From Rhabdornis inornatus (taxonomy: Eukaryota; Chordata; Aves; Passeriformes; Rhabdornithidae): a stretch of DNA of 64,000 bases. The notes under the pieces were generated by a model. It had not been told where the DNA came from and did no database searches. It worked only from the letters and a program-made list of their open reading frames with translations. Shown piece by piece: positions 39,255-52,600 of this stretch; the stretch's first letter is position 1; every line of letters starts with the position of its first letter. Made by a program: the position numbers and the translations under genes. The stretch is taken from positions 933,980-997,979 of the forward strand of contig VWZS01003937.1 of NCBI GenBank assembly GCA_013397075.1, read 5' to 3'.

Positions 39255-39560
39255 TCAAAGAATCACAGAATGGCTTTGTTTGGAAGGGACCTCAAAGATA
39301 ATCTGGTTCCAATTGCCCTGTCTGGGGCAGGGCCACCTTCCACTAGGCCAGGTTGCTCAAAGCTTCATCCAGCCTTGGCCATTCCTTCTTGTCCTATCAC
39401 TAAATGCTCTTGTAAATTGTTCCTCTCCAGCTTTCTTGTAGGTTCCCTTCAGTACTGGGAGGCTGTAATTAGGTCACTTTGTAGCCTTCCATTCTCCATG
39501 CTGAACATTCTCTTAGCCTTCCTCATAGAAGACGTCTTTTAGACCTTTAGATTTCATCCC
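39255..39560 (-). mobile_element. CR1 LINE 3' fragment, antisense, with 3' terminus
   Basis: It begins with the antisense CR1 3' end (AGAATCACAGAATGGCTTTG, then GGAAGGGACCTCAAAGATAA). It continues through CTGGGGCAGGGCCACCTTCCACTAGGCCAGGTTGCTCAAAGC and, after an internal deletion, CTTGTAGGTTCCCTTCAGTACTGG and CTCCATGCTGAACATTCTCTTAGCC. The 5' boundary fades near 39560-39680. It is better conserved than the CR1 copy it abuts and belongs to a different CR1 subfamily. Confidence 0.85.
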
Positions 39561-39762
39561 TCTAATCACCTCACCAGCTCTTCAGCTATTATGAGCTGTC
39601 TGTGGTATGGTTCACTTTTCTGTGTATTCAGTCTTGCAATGCTTTGTAAAATTCTGTTCCTTCTACTCCAAGCGCAGAGGAAGACATCTCTGGGAGGTGA
39701 CTGCTCATAATGTCAGAAGGTGTTAAAATCAACTGCCAGTAACTTCAATATTTTCTCTTCTA

Positions 39763-39808
39763 TTAAAAAACAAAAAAACAAACAAAAAAAAAACCACAAA
39801 GAAACCCA
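39763..39808 (+). repeat. Short A/C tract
   Basis: A-rich sequence with regular single C interruptions (CAAAAAAAC, CAAAC) and a CCACAAAG end. Same class as the larger A/C tracts. Confidence 0.7.
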
Positions 39809-40903
39809 GCTTTTCCTAAATAGGATTATTTGTTTCAGTGTAGACATTTGATATTTTTTCTAAATGAAAACCAACATGACAGAAATTTGCCTTTCTGGCA
39901 TGTGACAGAAGTGGAATATTCCCAAATGTAGCTGATTTTTTCCCCTTGATCAATCCACCTTGAAAGATGTTCTACATTACTTACCATTGGCAATGAGTGC
40001 ATGAAGGCATAGAATATTGGCATGTTTGTCACAGACACTTCTCTGCACCCAAGGATCTATGCCCAGTTTTAAATTGTCTAGCATCCTGATTGCAAGGGTA
40101 CCAAGTACCCTGATCAAGGAGATTCTACTATGCAATTTAATCATTTAAAGATGGGCTTGCTTCCATAGTTAGTTTCCGTAAGTCCTGTGACAGTGCCAGA
40201 AACATGTCAGGGAATAAAGTCTGGATACAAAACCATTTTCTCAGGGACATTTCTTAAGCCACTATTTCATTTTTTATTGCTAATGCCACATACTGAGTTA
40301 GCCACAATTAGTCCTGAAACTCCCTCTCCAGGCATGTACAGAAAGTTATCTGTTCTCATTAATTCATTAAGCAGTAATGAATTAATTTATTTGTGTTTCC
40401 CTCTGATCTCACCAAGGTGATGAACAACATCTCAGATGCCTAATTATCCTCTGATCCATTCTTTGCCAAAAAAAATTATGTGAAGATCTCCACCTCTTTC
40501 TTGCAGATATGAAGTCTCCCATATCCCACTCTGTTCTCCTGCACTCTTTCAAGACCTATTCCACAGCTCAAATCTGAACTATGTTTCTAGGTAGTAGAGG
40601 AAAGGGCAAAACCCAGCAGCACTATTTTACCAAGTGGTAAAATAGTCTCAAAGGAGGTTGGTTGGAGAAAAATATCCTTTGACTAAAAGATACCTGCAGG
40701 GAGAAAAGAGAAAGAGAAGTTGTAGCAGCATGCCATGGAAAAAGACATTTTCTCCTTTTCAGTACAGGATAATTTGTCAGCATTCTCTCACCCTAGGAAA
40801 AGGGTTAGAAAACGCCATTAGGATCAGCATAGGTTTTGTGTAACAAATTAATAAAATAAAATTCCTACCTTGATCCTCATCCAGCAGTAATGTGCATGGT
40901 TTA

Positions 40904-41425
40904 TCAGTACAGATGCTCTAGAAGTGCATCAACAACCTTACAGAGATCTTGAGGATCACCATATGTCCTCTTCCGACTGCAGGGTTTGCAGCACCTGTGG
41001 GGAATCTCACTCCAAACTGCAGATCTGTGAGGGTCAGGTGAACGAAACAGGTATTCTGCAGGCATTTGTCCATCCACATCAAAACATCTGTCGTGTTTGA
41101 ACATAAGTGACTGGGAGCCACAGCAATACAGGGTAAAGCCAGATGTATGTTCAAGTCCAATCTGAATGAGGGCATAAAAGCAGTTTCTGATCTACTTGTG
41201 CACATTCATTTGTAACTGTAGCTGTGATAGCATAGCCCTGAGTGGAACACTTATGGCAAGCAATGCACTATCAGTAAACAACACAGGTACTGGGGCCAAT
41301 CTATACCTGAAAGAAGGATGACAACTTTTCTGCAGTTGGTGCAGCTGTGTCTTTACAGCAGTAATGGATTCAAAAGACAAAAAATTCTGTAGTAATTCCA
41401 GGCCTACTGCTGCTGTGCATGGAGC
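40904..41425 (-). other. Long minus-strand open frame with one stop; possible pseudogene
   Basis: One frame is open for 77 codons (41425 to 41195), is broken by a single TAG at 41192-41194, and continues for 95 more codons to a TGA at 40904-40906. The second part holds a Cys-rich, basic patch (residues near ...HRCCKPCSRKRTYG...) and a leucine-rich end. I do not recognise the protein. A second frame (40918-41205) is open over much of the same DNA, and several frames stay open up to 41840, so low stop density from composition is a real alternative. No splice sites, poly-A tail or start context settle it. It could be a decayed processed pseudogene, an exon remnant or chance. Confidence 0.15.
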
Positions 41426-41429
41426 TCAG

Positions 41430-44400
41430 ACACTTCCAGGAGCATCACTTAAGACTGCCCAGCAGCAGTTGCCTTAGTTCCTCACATCCTCTTGCTTTCT
41501 GTGCATTTTATCCCCCTGAGCAGACAAGAAGCAGAAGCAGGTGCACCACTGTCAGTTCTGGTGCCAGCACCCGAAGCAGAAGATCCCAACAGGATGTACT
41601 TGCTGTTCTCTCTTTCCTCAGGCAGGGCAATGGGGTCATGGCCTCCCACACCAATGCCATGGCACTGCTATAACTGCTGGGGGAAAACAGAGGGTTGGAA
41701 GAGGGATCTTGCTTTTCAGTTCCATTTTTCCTTCTGCACCGTGTGACAAAATGAAGTGTGACACTGCAATGTCAGTTTCCTGCATGTAATCTGGATGCTG
41801 ATTTTTAAAGGAACATTTTAAAGAAGAAGAAACCATGGAAATTGCCCACAGCTCTCAGACAACATTCAGAAAAGCCAAGTCTTTTGTTTTCTCTAGGCAG
41901 CTGACTCACAGACTTTTGTACTACTTGCCTGTATTTTAGTGTAAGCTTCTGGGTTTAGGAATTTCTCATCTCTGCTTGCAGTTGCCCTTTCTGTTGCCAT
42001 CTCTTTGCTACACAATGAAAATTTTTAATCCATCAACTATAGTCCTAGAAAAAGAGAAACTGTTTCCTTGGCATTTCCTGCAGGTAAAAGCAGTCAGAAT
42101 GAAGCTGTAAATGTGGGGTTTGGGTGAACAGTACTAGCACTAACTATAGAATAAAGAAACATTAAGTGGGAGAGAAGTAAGAATAAGACCAAGGACAACT
42201 GTGGTCCCAGTTCCATTTCCTGAAGTTCTCAGTGGTACTACAGACACAAAAGGTAACAGAAGGGAGACCAAAACACAACTCCTGAAGTCATACACTGGGC
42301 AGCAGCACTGGTACTAACAAAGCCAAGGTTCCTATGGGTGTATGCTTTATCCCCGAATTTCCTTACGTGTAAAAAGTAAAACCCCCAGTCAGTGCTTTTG
42401 GCACAGCTGGAGATTTTTAAATGCTGCCTATGTGTGGCTTCTGCTCCTCAAATGCCTTATTAGGGTCAAGACCACAAATTCTCTATTAGGTCTGTTGGGT
42501 CTCTTCTCTATCCACGTACCTATCTGTTGGGTTTCTACTTCAACCCCATACAAATACAGCTGGCTTCAAATCTTTTCAACAGTTTCAAGACATGTAACAA
42601 GTAAAATATGTTTGCAATAGATTAATTTACTCAGGAAACCAGTGTCAACACATTAAAAGGAAAAAGTTCTCTGTGCAGACTGCTGACAATCCTATCTTTA
42701 ATTAAGGCTCACTTAGTTCCACAAAATCCCTTTCAGACAGTCCTATATATGAATTTTTCAGGTGGGAAACTGTGGCAGCAAAAGTCTTCCTAAAGCAGTA
42801 TAATACCATTTACTGTCATGAATAAAAGGTGGAAATTACTTGATCCAATACTGTTGTAAAAGAGGTATCACTGTTTTGTCAACACTCCTCAAGGCTACAA
42901 AATTCCAGCCTTTACAAAGGAACATTAAAGTCACCACTAATCAGAGTCACTTGGCATTTTCATATACCTGGAAGATTTTATCCTGATTTCCACAATCTTC
43001 CATTAGATCTCATGAGCAACAAAAGTCAGACAATAATTGAATTTACAGAAGAAAATAGTCTGAATCTTTTCAGAGGTGATGTTCCACTCCTATAACAGGG
43101 TCATCTAAAAAAGTACTACACAATGTCAGTATACTATCTAAAGCTTTGAGTTCTCTCTAGATTTGACTGACTCCCACAAAATAAAACTTAATATTTAGAG
43201 CACCCCCAATCTTCCTCTTAGTTTTTCTTTCATTGTAAAGCTCAAAGGGTTTCCTGGCAACACACATTGTACCATATATTCATTACTAGTCTTCTATAAG
43301 TTATACAATTTCATATTACTAAGTTGTCTAGGCTTTGCACCAAACAGAAACACTCCTCAGAGCAACACACCACACACTCCTGGTCTCAGAAAGATTTCCT
43401 TATGTTTGTCATCAGCCATGTAAGCAAATACTATCAGTGAACAATATAGGATACACAAGGAATGCAGCCTGCATTTACAGATACATATGCCTGTGAAATA
43501 TACATGTGTTCAAGAAGTCATTCAGCAGGCCAGTCATATTTAAGATGACAGAAGAAATAAAAAATAGAATTAGTTTGAAATAATGAAATAATTTTACAGT
43601 ATTGTAAAACATTGCCTTTTGTTCTATGCAATTGTGCTGGGCTGAATTTTTTTACTGAAGAAAATATCTTTTAAAAGAGACAGCTTAAAGCTTTGCTGCT
43701 GAGTTCCCCATAGTGCAATGCATTTATTCACTCAAGTGCTGCAGGCCAAATGCCTTGTCTAGTTCCAAAGGAATTCAATGGGAGCTTTGGTTTACATGAT
43801 ACAGACAATCAGCTGATCACATAATTTGCAGCAACAGTGTGGCCTGCAGGCCTTTCCTGTACCAGTGAACAAGGCAGCCATCAAACCTGCTAAACAGGCA
43901 AGGCTCCAGCAGGCTTCAAACTGTGCAGAACCCCAAGAGCAGCAGCACCATTTTCTGCCCTGTCAAATCCCTCCCTTACATTGCATAGTGACTGGAATGG
44001 AACAGCAAAACTCTTCCACACCAAACCTGCGATTCTCCTGAGACACCTTCAGAACAAGCAAATAAGCAGATATACCTACTCTGTCATTTCCACTGAAGGT
44101 GTAGGCATGTAGAGAGAACAGGAGCTAGCCAGCTGCATTTCTGGTGTGTGATGGGAAGAGGTCTGGTGGGGGAGAAGAGAGAAGTCTGACAGCACCATGT
44201 GCACAATTCAATACTCTCTGTGTCCTGCCTCCAGCACCACTAATATCAGACAGGAAGGAAAAAACAGCTGTCCTAACCTGTCATCCCAGCCACCTCCAGA
44301 ATCAGTCAAACCATGCTCTGGGCTTCCCTGCAGCCTCTTGTTTCCATGTGACCATTTTTCTCTTGACTTGCAGTCCTCCAGGCTACCTCACCTTTCTTAT

Positions 44401-46130
44401 CCTGCAGCTTTGTATCTGCACTGTGACATAGTATAGGCTGTCCCTCCATTAAAAGAAAAAAAAATAAAGATAAAAGAAAAAAAAATACATTCTCTAACAT
44501 TCTCAAGGGCAAGGGAGACTGATAGCTCCCATTAGGAAAGTCTGCATAGCATATGTTAATATTAGTTCAGATGTGGAGCAAGAAGCTATGGGGATGCTCT
44601 GTGGTGCTCTCATCCTTGGGCAGGTGCATTGCACAGGTGCAGACAGCAGCTACAGAACACCTACAGCATCAAACAATGCCAGAGGAGAGAGTTTACCAGT
44701 GGTCCTGTCCACCGAGGTGTATAAGACAGAGACAGACTGGGAGGAGGAAGGAGGAAAAGAAAACAGGGATCTCTTATCCCTGGTGTCCTGTGTGCTTTCT
44801 ACTTACCTTTCATGTCAACAGCTGCATCTGCTTTGGATTGCTTTTCCAAAAGAAGGCTCAGCTAGAGCTACTCTGACAGCTTGCTTGTTTCATCATAGCT
44901 GCCAGTACACATCCCAGAGCCATGATGTGGAGGAGCAGTTAGACTAAGGGGACTAAGAGGAACAGATACAACAAAAGGGCAGAAGAGGATGCTATTGCAA
45001 GTGGTAGGAAAAAAAGCAATACATTGTTCTAAGCAAAATCAAATGAAATAGAGAAAGGGTGCTAAACAGTAGAAAGAGAAGACTGAAAAATACTGCTCTC
45101 TAGCTAGCAGAGTGGCATGTCCACATTAGGAAGGATGCTCTGAGACCTAAGGCATGGAACAAAGAACCAAGATATGTGGGTTCATCTTCCATCACTGACA
45201 GATTTCCCAATCTGATCTGACTGGAGACATCCATCTCCCTGTTTTTGTTTCTGTGGCTGCAGAACACCCTTCACTTTTTGGTGCTGCTCTCTTATTGGAG
45301 ACCCTTCAGCAGAAGAACTGGTTCTGAAACTGTGAGGAGTGACTTTCTTTGTGGCAGTCGCCATGTCATTGCTGTCAGAGAAGTGGAGGGCAGGAAGCTG
45401 CAGGCCATGTTCACTGCTTGCCACAAGCACTCACATGCAGGCATGTTCTCTACACCAGCTGTGGGACAGCACAGCTGTGCCTCTCAAGTGAAAAACTTCA
45501 GACCTACCACAGGTTGTGGGGTTAACTCCAGGGTTCATTTTCTTGCTGCATGAAAGGGCTTTGAACTTATTTTGTCTAACCAGCAGCATCCACCCACTCC
45601 ATTAGATGGAGGTTGAAGTCTCATATCCACTTGTGTGCCGCACAAAACAACCTAAAAGATGAGAAAGTCCCCAGAAAGGCCCAGTCCCTTTTCCATAGTT
45701 TTTTTCCTGACACCTGAGCTCAAGTTATTTGTGCACACAATGTACACACAAGAACTTCTCTGCCACCTTTCTGGGCCTCTCAGCTAGCACCCACTACACA
45801 TGTAAAGGGTTTGTTGTTTACAACTAACAGTAAGCCAGAAATAAAGGCTTTACTGGAAAGCAGACAGCAAAGGATATGTACTTTCTAACAGGAAAAAAAA
45901 AGCACACCTACCTCAAAAGTTGACTTCTTATACTGAAGTATTTACCACGTAGAATTTTATCTCAAGTCATAGTTATTAGCAAAAACTATGTAGATATCAC
46001 CACAAAAAGGCCACCACACCTTGCTCGATCTTTGTTAAGAAAAGGCACTTGCCAACAAGCCAAAGTGTGGTGTTTCTTCACAGCACAGATCTGCTCAGCC
46101 AGCACAACCTGATCCAGCCAAGCCCAGCTT
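41430..46130. other. Unannotated sequence, locally GC-richer
   Basis: Patches at 41430-41840, 43830-44430 and 44550-44950 have higher GC and several overlapping open frames of 80-124 codons on both strands. No domain, repeat family or splice pattern is recognised. An A-rich patch lies near 44452-44490. Confidence 0.45.
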
Positions 46131-46135
46131 GCTCC

Positions 46136-46300
46136 CTCAACCTGCCACTTTCCATTACCTAAACATCTCTGTGGCAGTCTAACAGACTGCTTCCAATAAA
46201 AGAGGGCCCAGCACTGATCATGGCATTCCAGATGCAGCTTGAAGTTCTAAATAGAGGAGAACAATAATTTCCTTTGCCTTTCTGGCTGTGCTCTAAAGAT
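46136..46300 (-). mobile_element. Diverged CR1 fragment, antisense
   Basis: The order CATCTCTGTGGCAGTCTAACAGACTG, GGGCCCAGCACTGATCATGG, CATTCCAGATGCAGC, GAGGAGAACAATAATTTCC, CTTTCTGGCTGTGCT parallels the antisense CR1 segment that lies upstream of the 3' UTR region. It is old, and both ends are uncertain. Confidence 0.55.
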
Positions 46301-46417
46301 GTGTTATCCATCTCCACTATCACCTCACAAGTCTTCAATGGTGTTTCAAAACTTGCCAGTATCTAGCTTCCGCCTACTTCTTCCATTATATGTTTTTATC
46401 TTTTCTTTCTGGGGCAG

Positions 46418-46620
46418 TTTCTTTGGTTTTTGTTGGTTTGAGTTTGTTTTTTTTCCTTGGTGGTTTTGGGTTTTTGGATTTTTTTTTTCTGGTTTGGTTT
46501 TGTATTTGTTTGTTTAGGTTTTTTGGGGTTTTTAAATTTTTTGTTGTTTTGAGGTGATTTTATTTGGTTTTGGTTTTTTGTTGTTTTGTTGGGGTTTTTT
46601 CCAGTTGGTTCCTCTTTGGT
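46418..46620 (-). repeat. 200-bp T/G-only tract
   Basis: This is the longest tract of its kind here. The plus strand is almost only T and G (GGTTTTTGTTGG, GGGTTTTTGG, TTTTTTTTTCTGG, TTGTTTGTTTAGG), with no fixed period. An 85-codon minus-strand open frame rich in Lys, Asn, Thr, Pro and Gln is purely a reading of this composition. A CR1 fragment lies about 120 bp upstream. Confidence 0.85.
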
Positions 46621-46624
46621 AGTA

Positions 46625-49600
46625 CTTACACCAATTTCCCCTACTAATACCATTCTGAGGCTAAACCTTTGTGGAAAAATTCAGTCCAAATGATACAGCA
46701 ATTTCTGAACTGACAAGTAGAAATACATTACTCCAACAAATCTGAACAATTTTGACAGGTTCTGCTTTGGGTCAAAAAATACTTTTTCCTATCCTTATGA
46801 AAGACTGCTGAAGTCTGGTGGCTTAAAATACATCAAAATGTCACAGTTCATATACACTCAGATAAAAGCCAGCACGCGAAAATCTGAGGGCTCTGTCTGA
46901 AGTGGACACACTTCATTTTCTTGCAAAGTTTAGCACTCCCTGGGTTGCACAGCTCTAGACCAGATGGATTCGACTGTCATGGAGATCCATGTAGTAGTGG
47001 CTTCAGGTGAGGGTGGGTTTGCATTGCTCTGGCAGAGACTATTTTGAGAAAATCACTTGGGAAAACCTCTCTTTGCAGCTCAGAAAAAAAAAATTTAAAA
47101 AGCCATGAACTCAACAGGAAGAGTTGTATGAGACAAAGTTTGTAATTTAGAGATAGTCTGAAAAATAGTCAAGGAAAGTTAAATATAGTTAAGAAAAGTT
47201 TGTTTTTATTGGCAGACCGTTGAAATTCCTTTGTCACATTCTGACAGATGTAGCTGATTGTCAGGCTTGGCTGGTAGCAAATGCTTCTGCATTTTTTTTG
47301 TAAACAACTATCTGTTCAGACTGCTTACAGCAGCAAGAGACAAGCCCGTCTTCTACTGGTAACATAAAATGTTTATCCACCACCTGCTAGGAAGGCTTTT
47401 GTTACTTGAAATTTGTCTTTTGAGCTCTGTGGAAAGCAAGTACATATTCTAAATGTATTTTCAAATAATGAAGCAGTTTTGATGCCTTAAAACATGTTTT
47501 CTTCAAAATAAATAACAGATTTTATCACTTGAATTGACTTTTAAATGCTTGTAAAAAGGTTCATGATGAAGCACCCTAGAGAGAATAACTTTCTCAATTC
47601 CCAGAAAGCCAGGCTGTAAATCCCTTACTGCCAATGGCAAACAGCAACTCACATGCATAACCCTGTGAGCACTGGTAAGAGCAATCCTTCACTGATGGGA
47701 ATTAAGCTTCCATTTTTCTAGCTCAGTATAGCACAAAATGGTCACCATCAGTGGATGTTTCCTATGACATCCTTCAAAGTGAGCATCAATATCCTTCCAG
47801 AAAGATCTCTCAAGGAAATCCAAAAAAATCAAATCACCAGAAGTCACCATTTACTGGAGCAAAAGTTAGGTGCCCTTTTGATGGCAAAACATTTTTTGAT
47901 AAGAGGCTGCACTGGAAATTTTATTTTACAGAAACCTAGAACCATACACTACACACTATACAGGCAACATAAAACAGTCAGCAGCAATTAATGTTGGTTA
48001 GTGTCGACTTGGGCTGAAGGTGAGCCAAGCTCTGTGGGAACAGGGCACTCTCTGCTCTCTGCTACTAAACCCTAGCAGCTACTGTCATTTATAATGGGAG
48101 CCTGGCTGTGGAGAATTTGAAAGATAAATAATGGCATACCAGCAAGCATTTATCAACAACAACATCATTAAAACACTGGGAAGGCAAGACTTTTTAGAAG
48201 TCTTCATCAGCTCTAGGAGAATTCCTCCCTGCACACTGGCAGTGCTATTAAAAATAATAGATCTGTGAATTTTAGAGCAAGAGAACATTGCTAGCAATTG
48301 TCTGACCTAAATATACAAAATCACATCCACATAACATGCTTTAAAAATAATGCCACTAAGGTCAAATAATCCAGCACTCAAAATTCTCAAAATGGCATAC
48401 TAAGGTTGCCTGCATGACCTTAACTCAGCAGCTCTTAATTCAGACTTGCTGAGTGCGACTGCTGAGAATGGACAAGCCTCCTTAAATAGGCAGGTGATCA
48501 GCTGCTACTTTCGCCCTTGTATCTCAGAGCAGCAGCAAGGCACACCACAAAAACCCAGCCCCAGGACTGCCCGTCCTTTCACAGATCACTACACACCCAG
48601 AGCAGGCTCTCAGGGACCCACTGGGCATTCAGAAACACTGTATCAAGGCCCAGACCGCAGGAATGGGAAAGGCATAGGCCAGGTATTTAGAGTCCTTTTG
48701 AAACATGTCCGCCATTTTCAGAGTCTAAGTCCAAAACTTTGAAGTTCTGCATTACTGCTTTCAGTTGTGCCTGCAGTCCTTTGCAGGCAAGAAAATACCT
48801 GCTTCTAGTCGTATACAAAAGAGCTTGTGTCCAAGCAATGCTACATTTCTCAGGAGCAATCTCATAAATACAGTCCAAAAGAAATCCCATAATTAACTCT
48901 TTTCTGACCTCAGTGGTCCGCTATGGTAATATATTTATCAATAAGTACAAAGGCCAGAGGGAGAGGCGGTGTGCCAGCTCTTTCCTTTATCAATCTTTAG
49001 CACTGGTCATGGTGTTCACATCAGGCTGGGTTTCTAAGTATTCTTTGCTCAAATAGGTTTGTGTACATCTTTGGGCAATATTCTCATTTCACTGAATAAG
49101 CATTTTGTGAGCAGCCACACTTACCAGCAGGAGTGCCCACCACAACAGCCTTTGATACCCCAGTTTCAGCACGATTAACTTTTGTTTCCATAGCATCCGA
49201 CTCAAAACAGGCTCATATGCTCAAGTACACATATCTCAAATGGAATAAGGCAAATACTAAACCAGGCAAAGGAGTCCACTTTGAATCACCCAGTATCCCT
49301 CAGGATAACATAATCTGAACCCAAAAAAGCAGAGTATCATAGCTCAGAGGAAGGACAAAAAGAACACACTTCTGTAGAAGTAAGACGAAGCAAACCTCTG
49401 GTTCTTTGAGTCAGCTTTGATAATTGAAACATTTCATGCATGAACTTGATACCTTCCAAAAATCCATCCCTACAGCACAGCATAGGGCCATGCAGAGTCA
49501 CCCAAGCCTGCCATCTCCAAATGATAGTATAAACAGCAGGCACAAGTAACACCAATTGCTGTTCTGGATGAAGGTGCTAGCACAGCCAGCAGCAGATCAA

Positions 49601-52600
49601 AGGCTCTACTTTTCCAAAGGTTGGAAGCGGGCAGAAAGCTCTATTCTATCACTCCTTCCCCAGCCCATGGATCTAGACAAGGCAGAACACTTTTTTTCAA
49701 CTGCAGAGAGAGCTACACCAGCATTCTCGCAAAGACTTCAGAAGATCTCCTGCCTTGCCACCTGGTTTCTGACTATATTCATGAAATCTAATCCTCCAAG
49801 CTGCTGTGGTGAGGAGGATGGGATTTGTGAAGGCTTTGAAGACCCCAGGCAGGTAATTCCTGAGGTAATTCTGAAAGCAAAACAAAGTGACAGTCTGCTT
49901 CCTGATCCGTTTTTCTAGGAAAATTACATTTTACGGCCAATTCTGTCCTTACACACTGACTATAAAATTAACTTATTAGCTGACTCAACTCCATTTTATG
50001 TGAAGGATTGAGAAGGATTGCCTCTAGCCCTTGTCCCTTTAACTCTAATTATCAAGTGTATACCAGATTAAATTCAGAATGAAGTAGCCGGGTCAGGCAA
50101 TCTACTTAAATTTTAATGGAAGTTAATGATTCATTGATCAAACTCATTTATGTCTAATTAAACCCTTCCTGCATTATAAAAGACAAGGGGGAAGTTTTAT
50201 AATGCACCTCGCTCCCCTTCTGCACATGGTGGATTTGCTGCAGAACTCCATGGAAAATTCACAGCATCTGCCTTTTGTGAGTGCATGGTTTGGCAACAGC
50301 CCAGTAGATTTAAAAGTATAATTATCTTGGATGACTTCAGCAAATGGATAGGGTTTACACAATGCTGGCAAATACAATACCAGTATCCAGCTGCACACAG
50401 CCAGACTGAAAACTGAACTTGTGTGCACCAGCACAATGGTGGAGTCCAGGGAGCGGAATAATAACTAGACCTGCGTGTGGATCTCAAGCCTGAGCCTCAC
50501 TGGAATAAGGCAGCAGTGATGTTAAGCCTGAGAGAGGGAGAAAAGCTTCCTATTGCATGTGGATGCACCTCAGTTTCTGCTCATCCTTCAAAACTGGCAA
50601 AGCAGCCAAGCATCCAAAGCATGGCACAGGCAGTGTTCAGCATTCACACATCAACAGGAGTGGCAGGCAACCCACTGCAATGCTCAGGATTTATTCCTTC
50701 CTCCACTGACTGCCCCCTCTTACTAAGTACTCTCTAGACATCATCTTGTATATAAAAATGTGCTCACGGTACAATGGCCCTACTGAGGGGCTATCTACCA
50801 GAACATTACCTTAGGCAAAATTATTCAAAACAGTGTAATTAAACAGGAATATGGCCTACTTACATATTTATCATTTTGTTATATAGATTTAAAATTTATA
50901 CCATTCATGTGAAGAGTAAACATTTTTTTACAGTCTCAGGCTTCCAGGGTACAGAAAGAATGCTTTATTTTTTCTCTGTAATTTTAAGTTATTGGTCCCT
51001 CACATGTTAGATACAACTATACAGTCTTTAATATTATGCTTTTCAAGCCTTTTCAGATGTATAGATCCATAAGATAGTATAGTAATATAAATTATTCTGG
51101 AGAAACAAAACTAAATGCACTGTAATAATTTTCCTTCTTCAGTAGTCTACGTCCCTATCACTTCTCAGGTGTCTGACTAACACAAGATAAAATCAACTGG
51201 CCTTGCAGTTTGTTGAATAGTTTATATGATTTTGTGTTGGAGCTACTGTTTTTCATGTGATAGCAAGACACTCCTTTTGTTATCTCCCATATTATTCTAG
51301 TTCTATAGTATTTTGCAAAACTGTATTGATGTCTAATGATAACTTGTTGACCTATTCTTTCTGCTTCCTGCTTATACTCCACTCACAGTGGAGTGTCACT
51401 GAAGACAGTTTCACTGTCTTCAAAACTACATTCCTGATGGTCCTTTAAGCAAACATGTATTTCACTTTTTGTGATGTTAATATGAATAGTTGCTTTTATA
51501 TTAAACAGTTACCAACTCCCAATTAATATCTGACTTGTCCCAAAGAACCATTTTGAACCTGACCAGCTGTAGTTAAAGGAAGTCTATTAGAAGCAGAAGC
51601 AAGCTTAGGTCTTTTATACTTTTTTGCCTGTACGTCTTTCCATCATCCTTTCCAGCCCTGGCACAACAGCAAAACATGGCATCCTCCACTCTGCTAAGTT
51701 GCAGATGAAACGGGCATTCAGTAGCATACAGGCATTCAGCAGCATTTCTTCTCACTTCCAAAATTATTTACCATATATATATCTATATACATATAACCGT
51801 TTGATTTTTGACAACTTTCTTTTACAAATCCTTAACAGTTCTAACTCAGTTTAACAGTGGTGAGTGGCTGTTGTTTTATGGCAGTAAGGCATGGCTCCAT
51901 TTCTATTTTACCGTAAATTGCACAGACCAGCTATGAATACACTGAGGTTCATTATCTCAAATGGCACTGTTTGGCACTCCATTTCTGCCCAAATATTTTA
52001 TTTCTTTATCCATAACTGTTCCAAGAAGTCAGTCAATTCCCAGAACTCTGCAGAAAACCCTGTAATAATGAGACTGTTTGTATAATTTGCAGTGAAAGGT
52101 TATTTCCTATTTTTTTCTGAGGTCTTTTGGGAATGGCTTGTATTTTCATTGTTTCCTTTTGCTATTTGGACTGGATTTAATTTAACTGCAATTAAATCAA
52201 ATGGCAACTGCAATTTAATTTAGCTGTTACTGCAATTAATTCTATGATCTCTTAAAGACTTGGTCAAGTTGGAGTCATATATGGCCCCTCTGAGTTTCCA
52301 GAGACAGACTTTGACTCCAGGTTGGTCATGCATATCCTTTGGGGTGGAAAAAAAAGGAGGTTTTGGTGGCCTAGGCATTATGACCCAACCACCTCCACAT
52401 GTGCTCTATATACACTCAAATCATCTTGGTATTTCCAGCAACCTTGAAAGACAGATGGGGTTTATCCTAGTTACCAGACCATTCAGGGATGATGATGCCC
52501 ATGAGTACTTGTAAATCTTTATTTTGTAGATTTTTTTAACAATTATTTTCAGTCTCTGTCATGTGTCTCACTCATAACTCTTAAACAGCATGAAAGTTAG

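Noticed and set aside
46396..46653. Lys/Asn/Thr/Pro/Gln-rich 85-codon frame on the minus strand
   Set aside because: It is a reading of the 200-bp T/G tract; not a protein.
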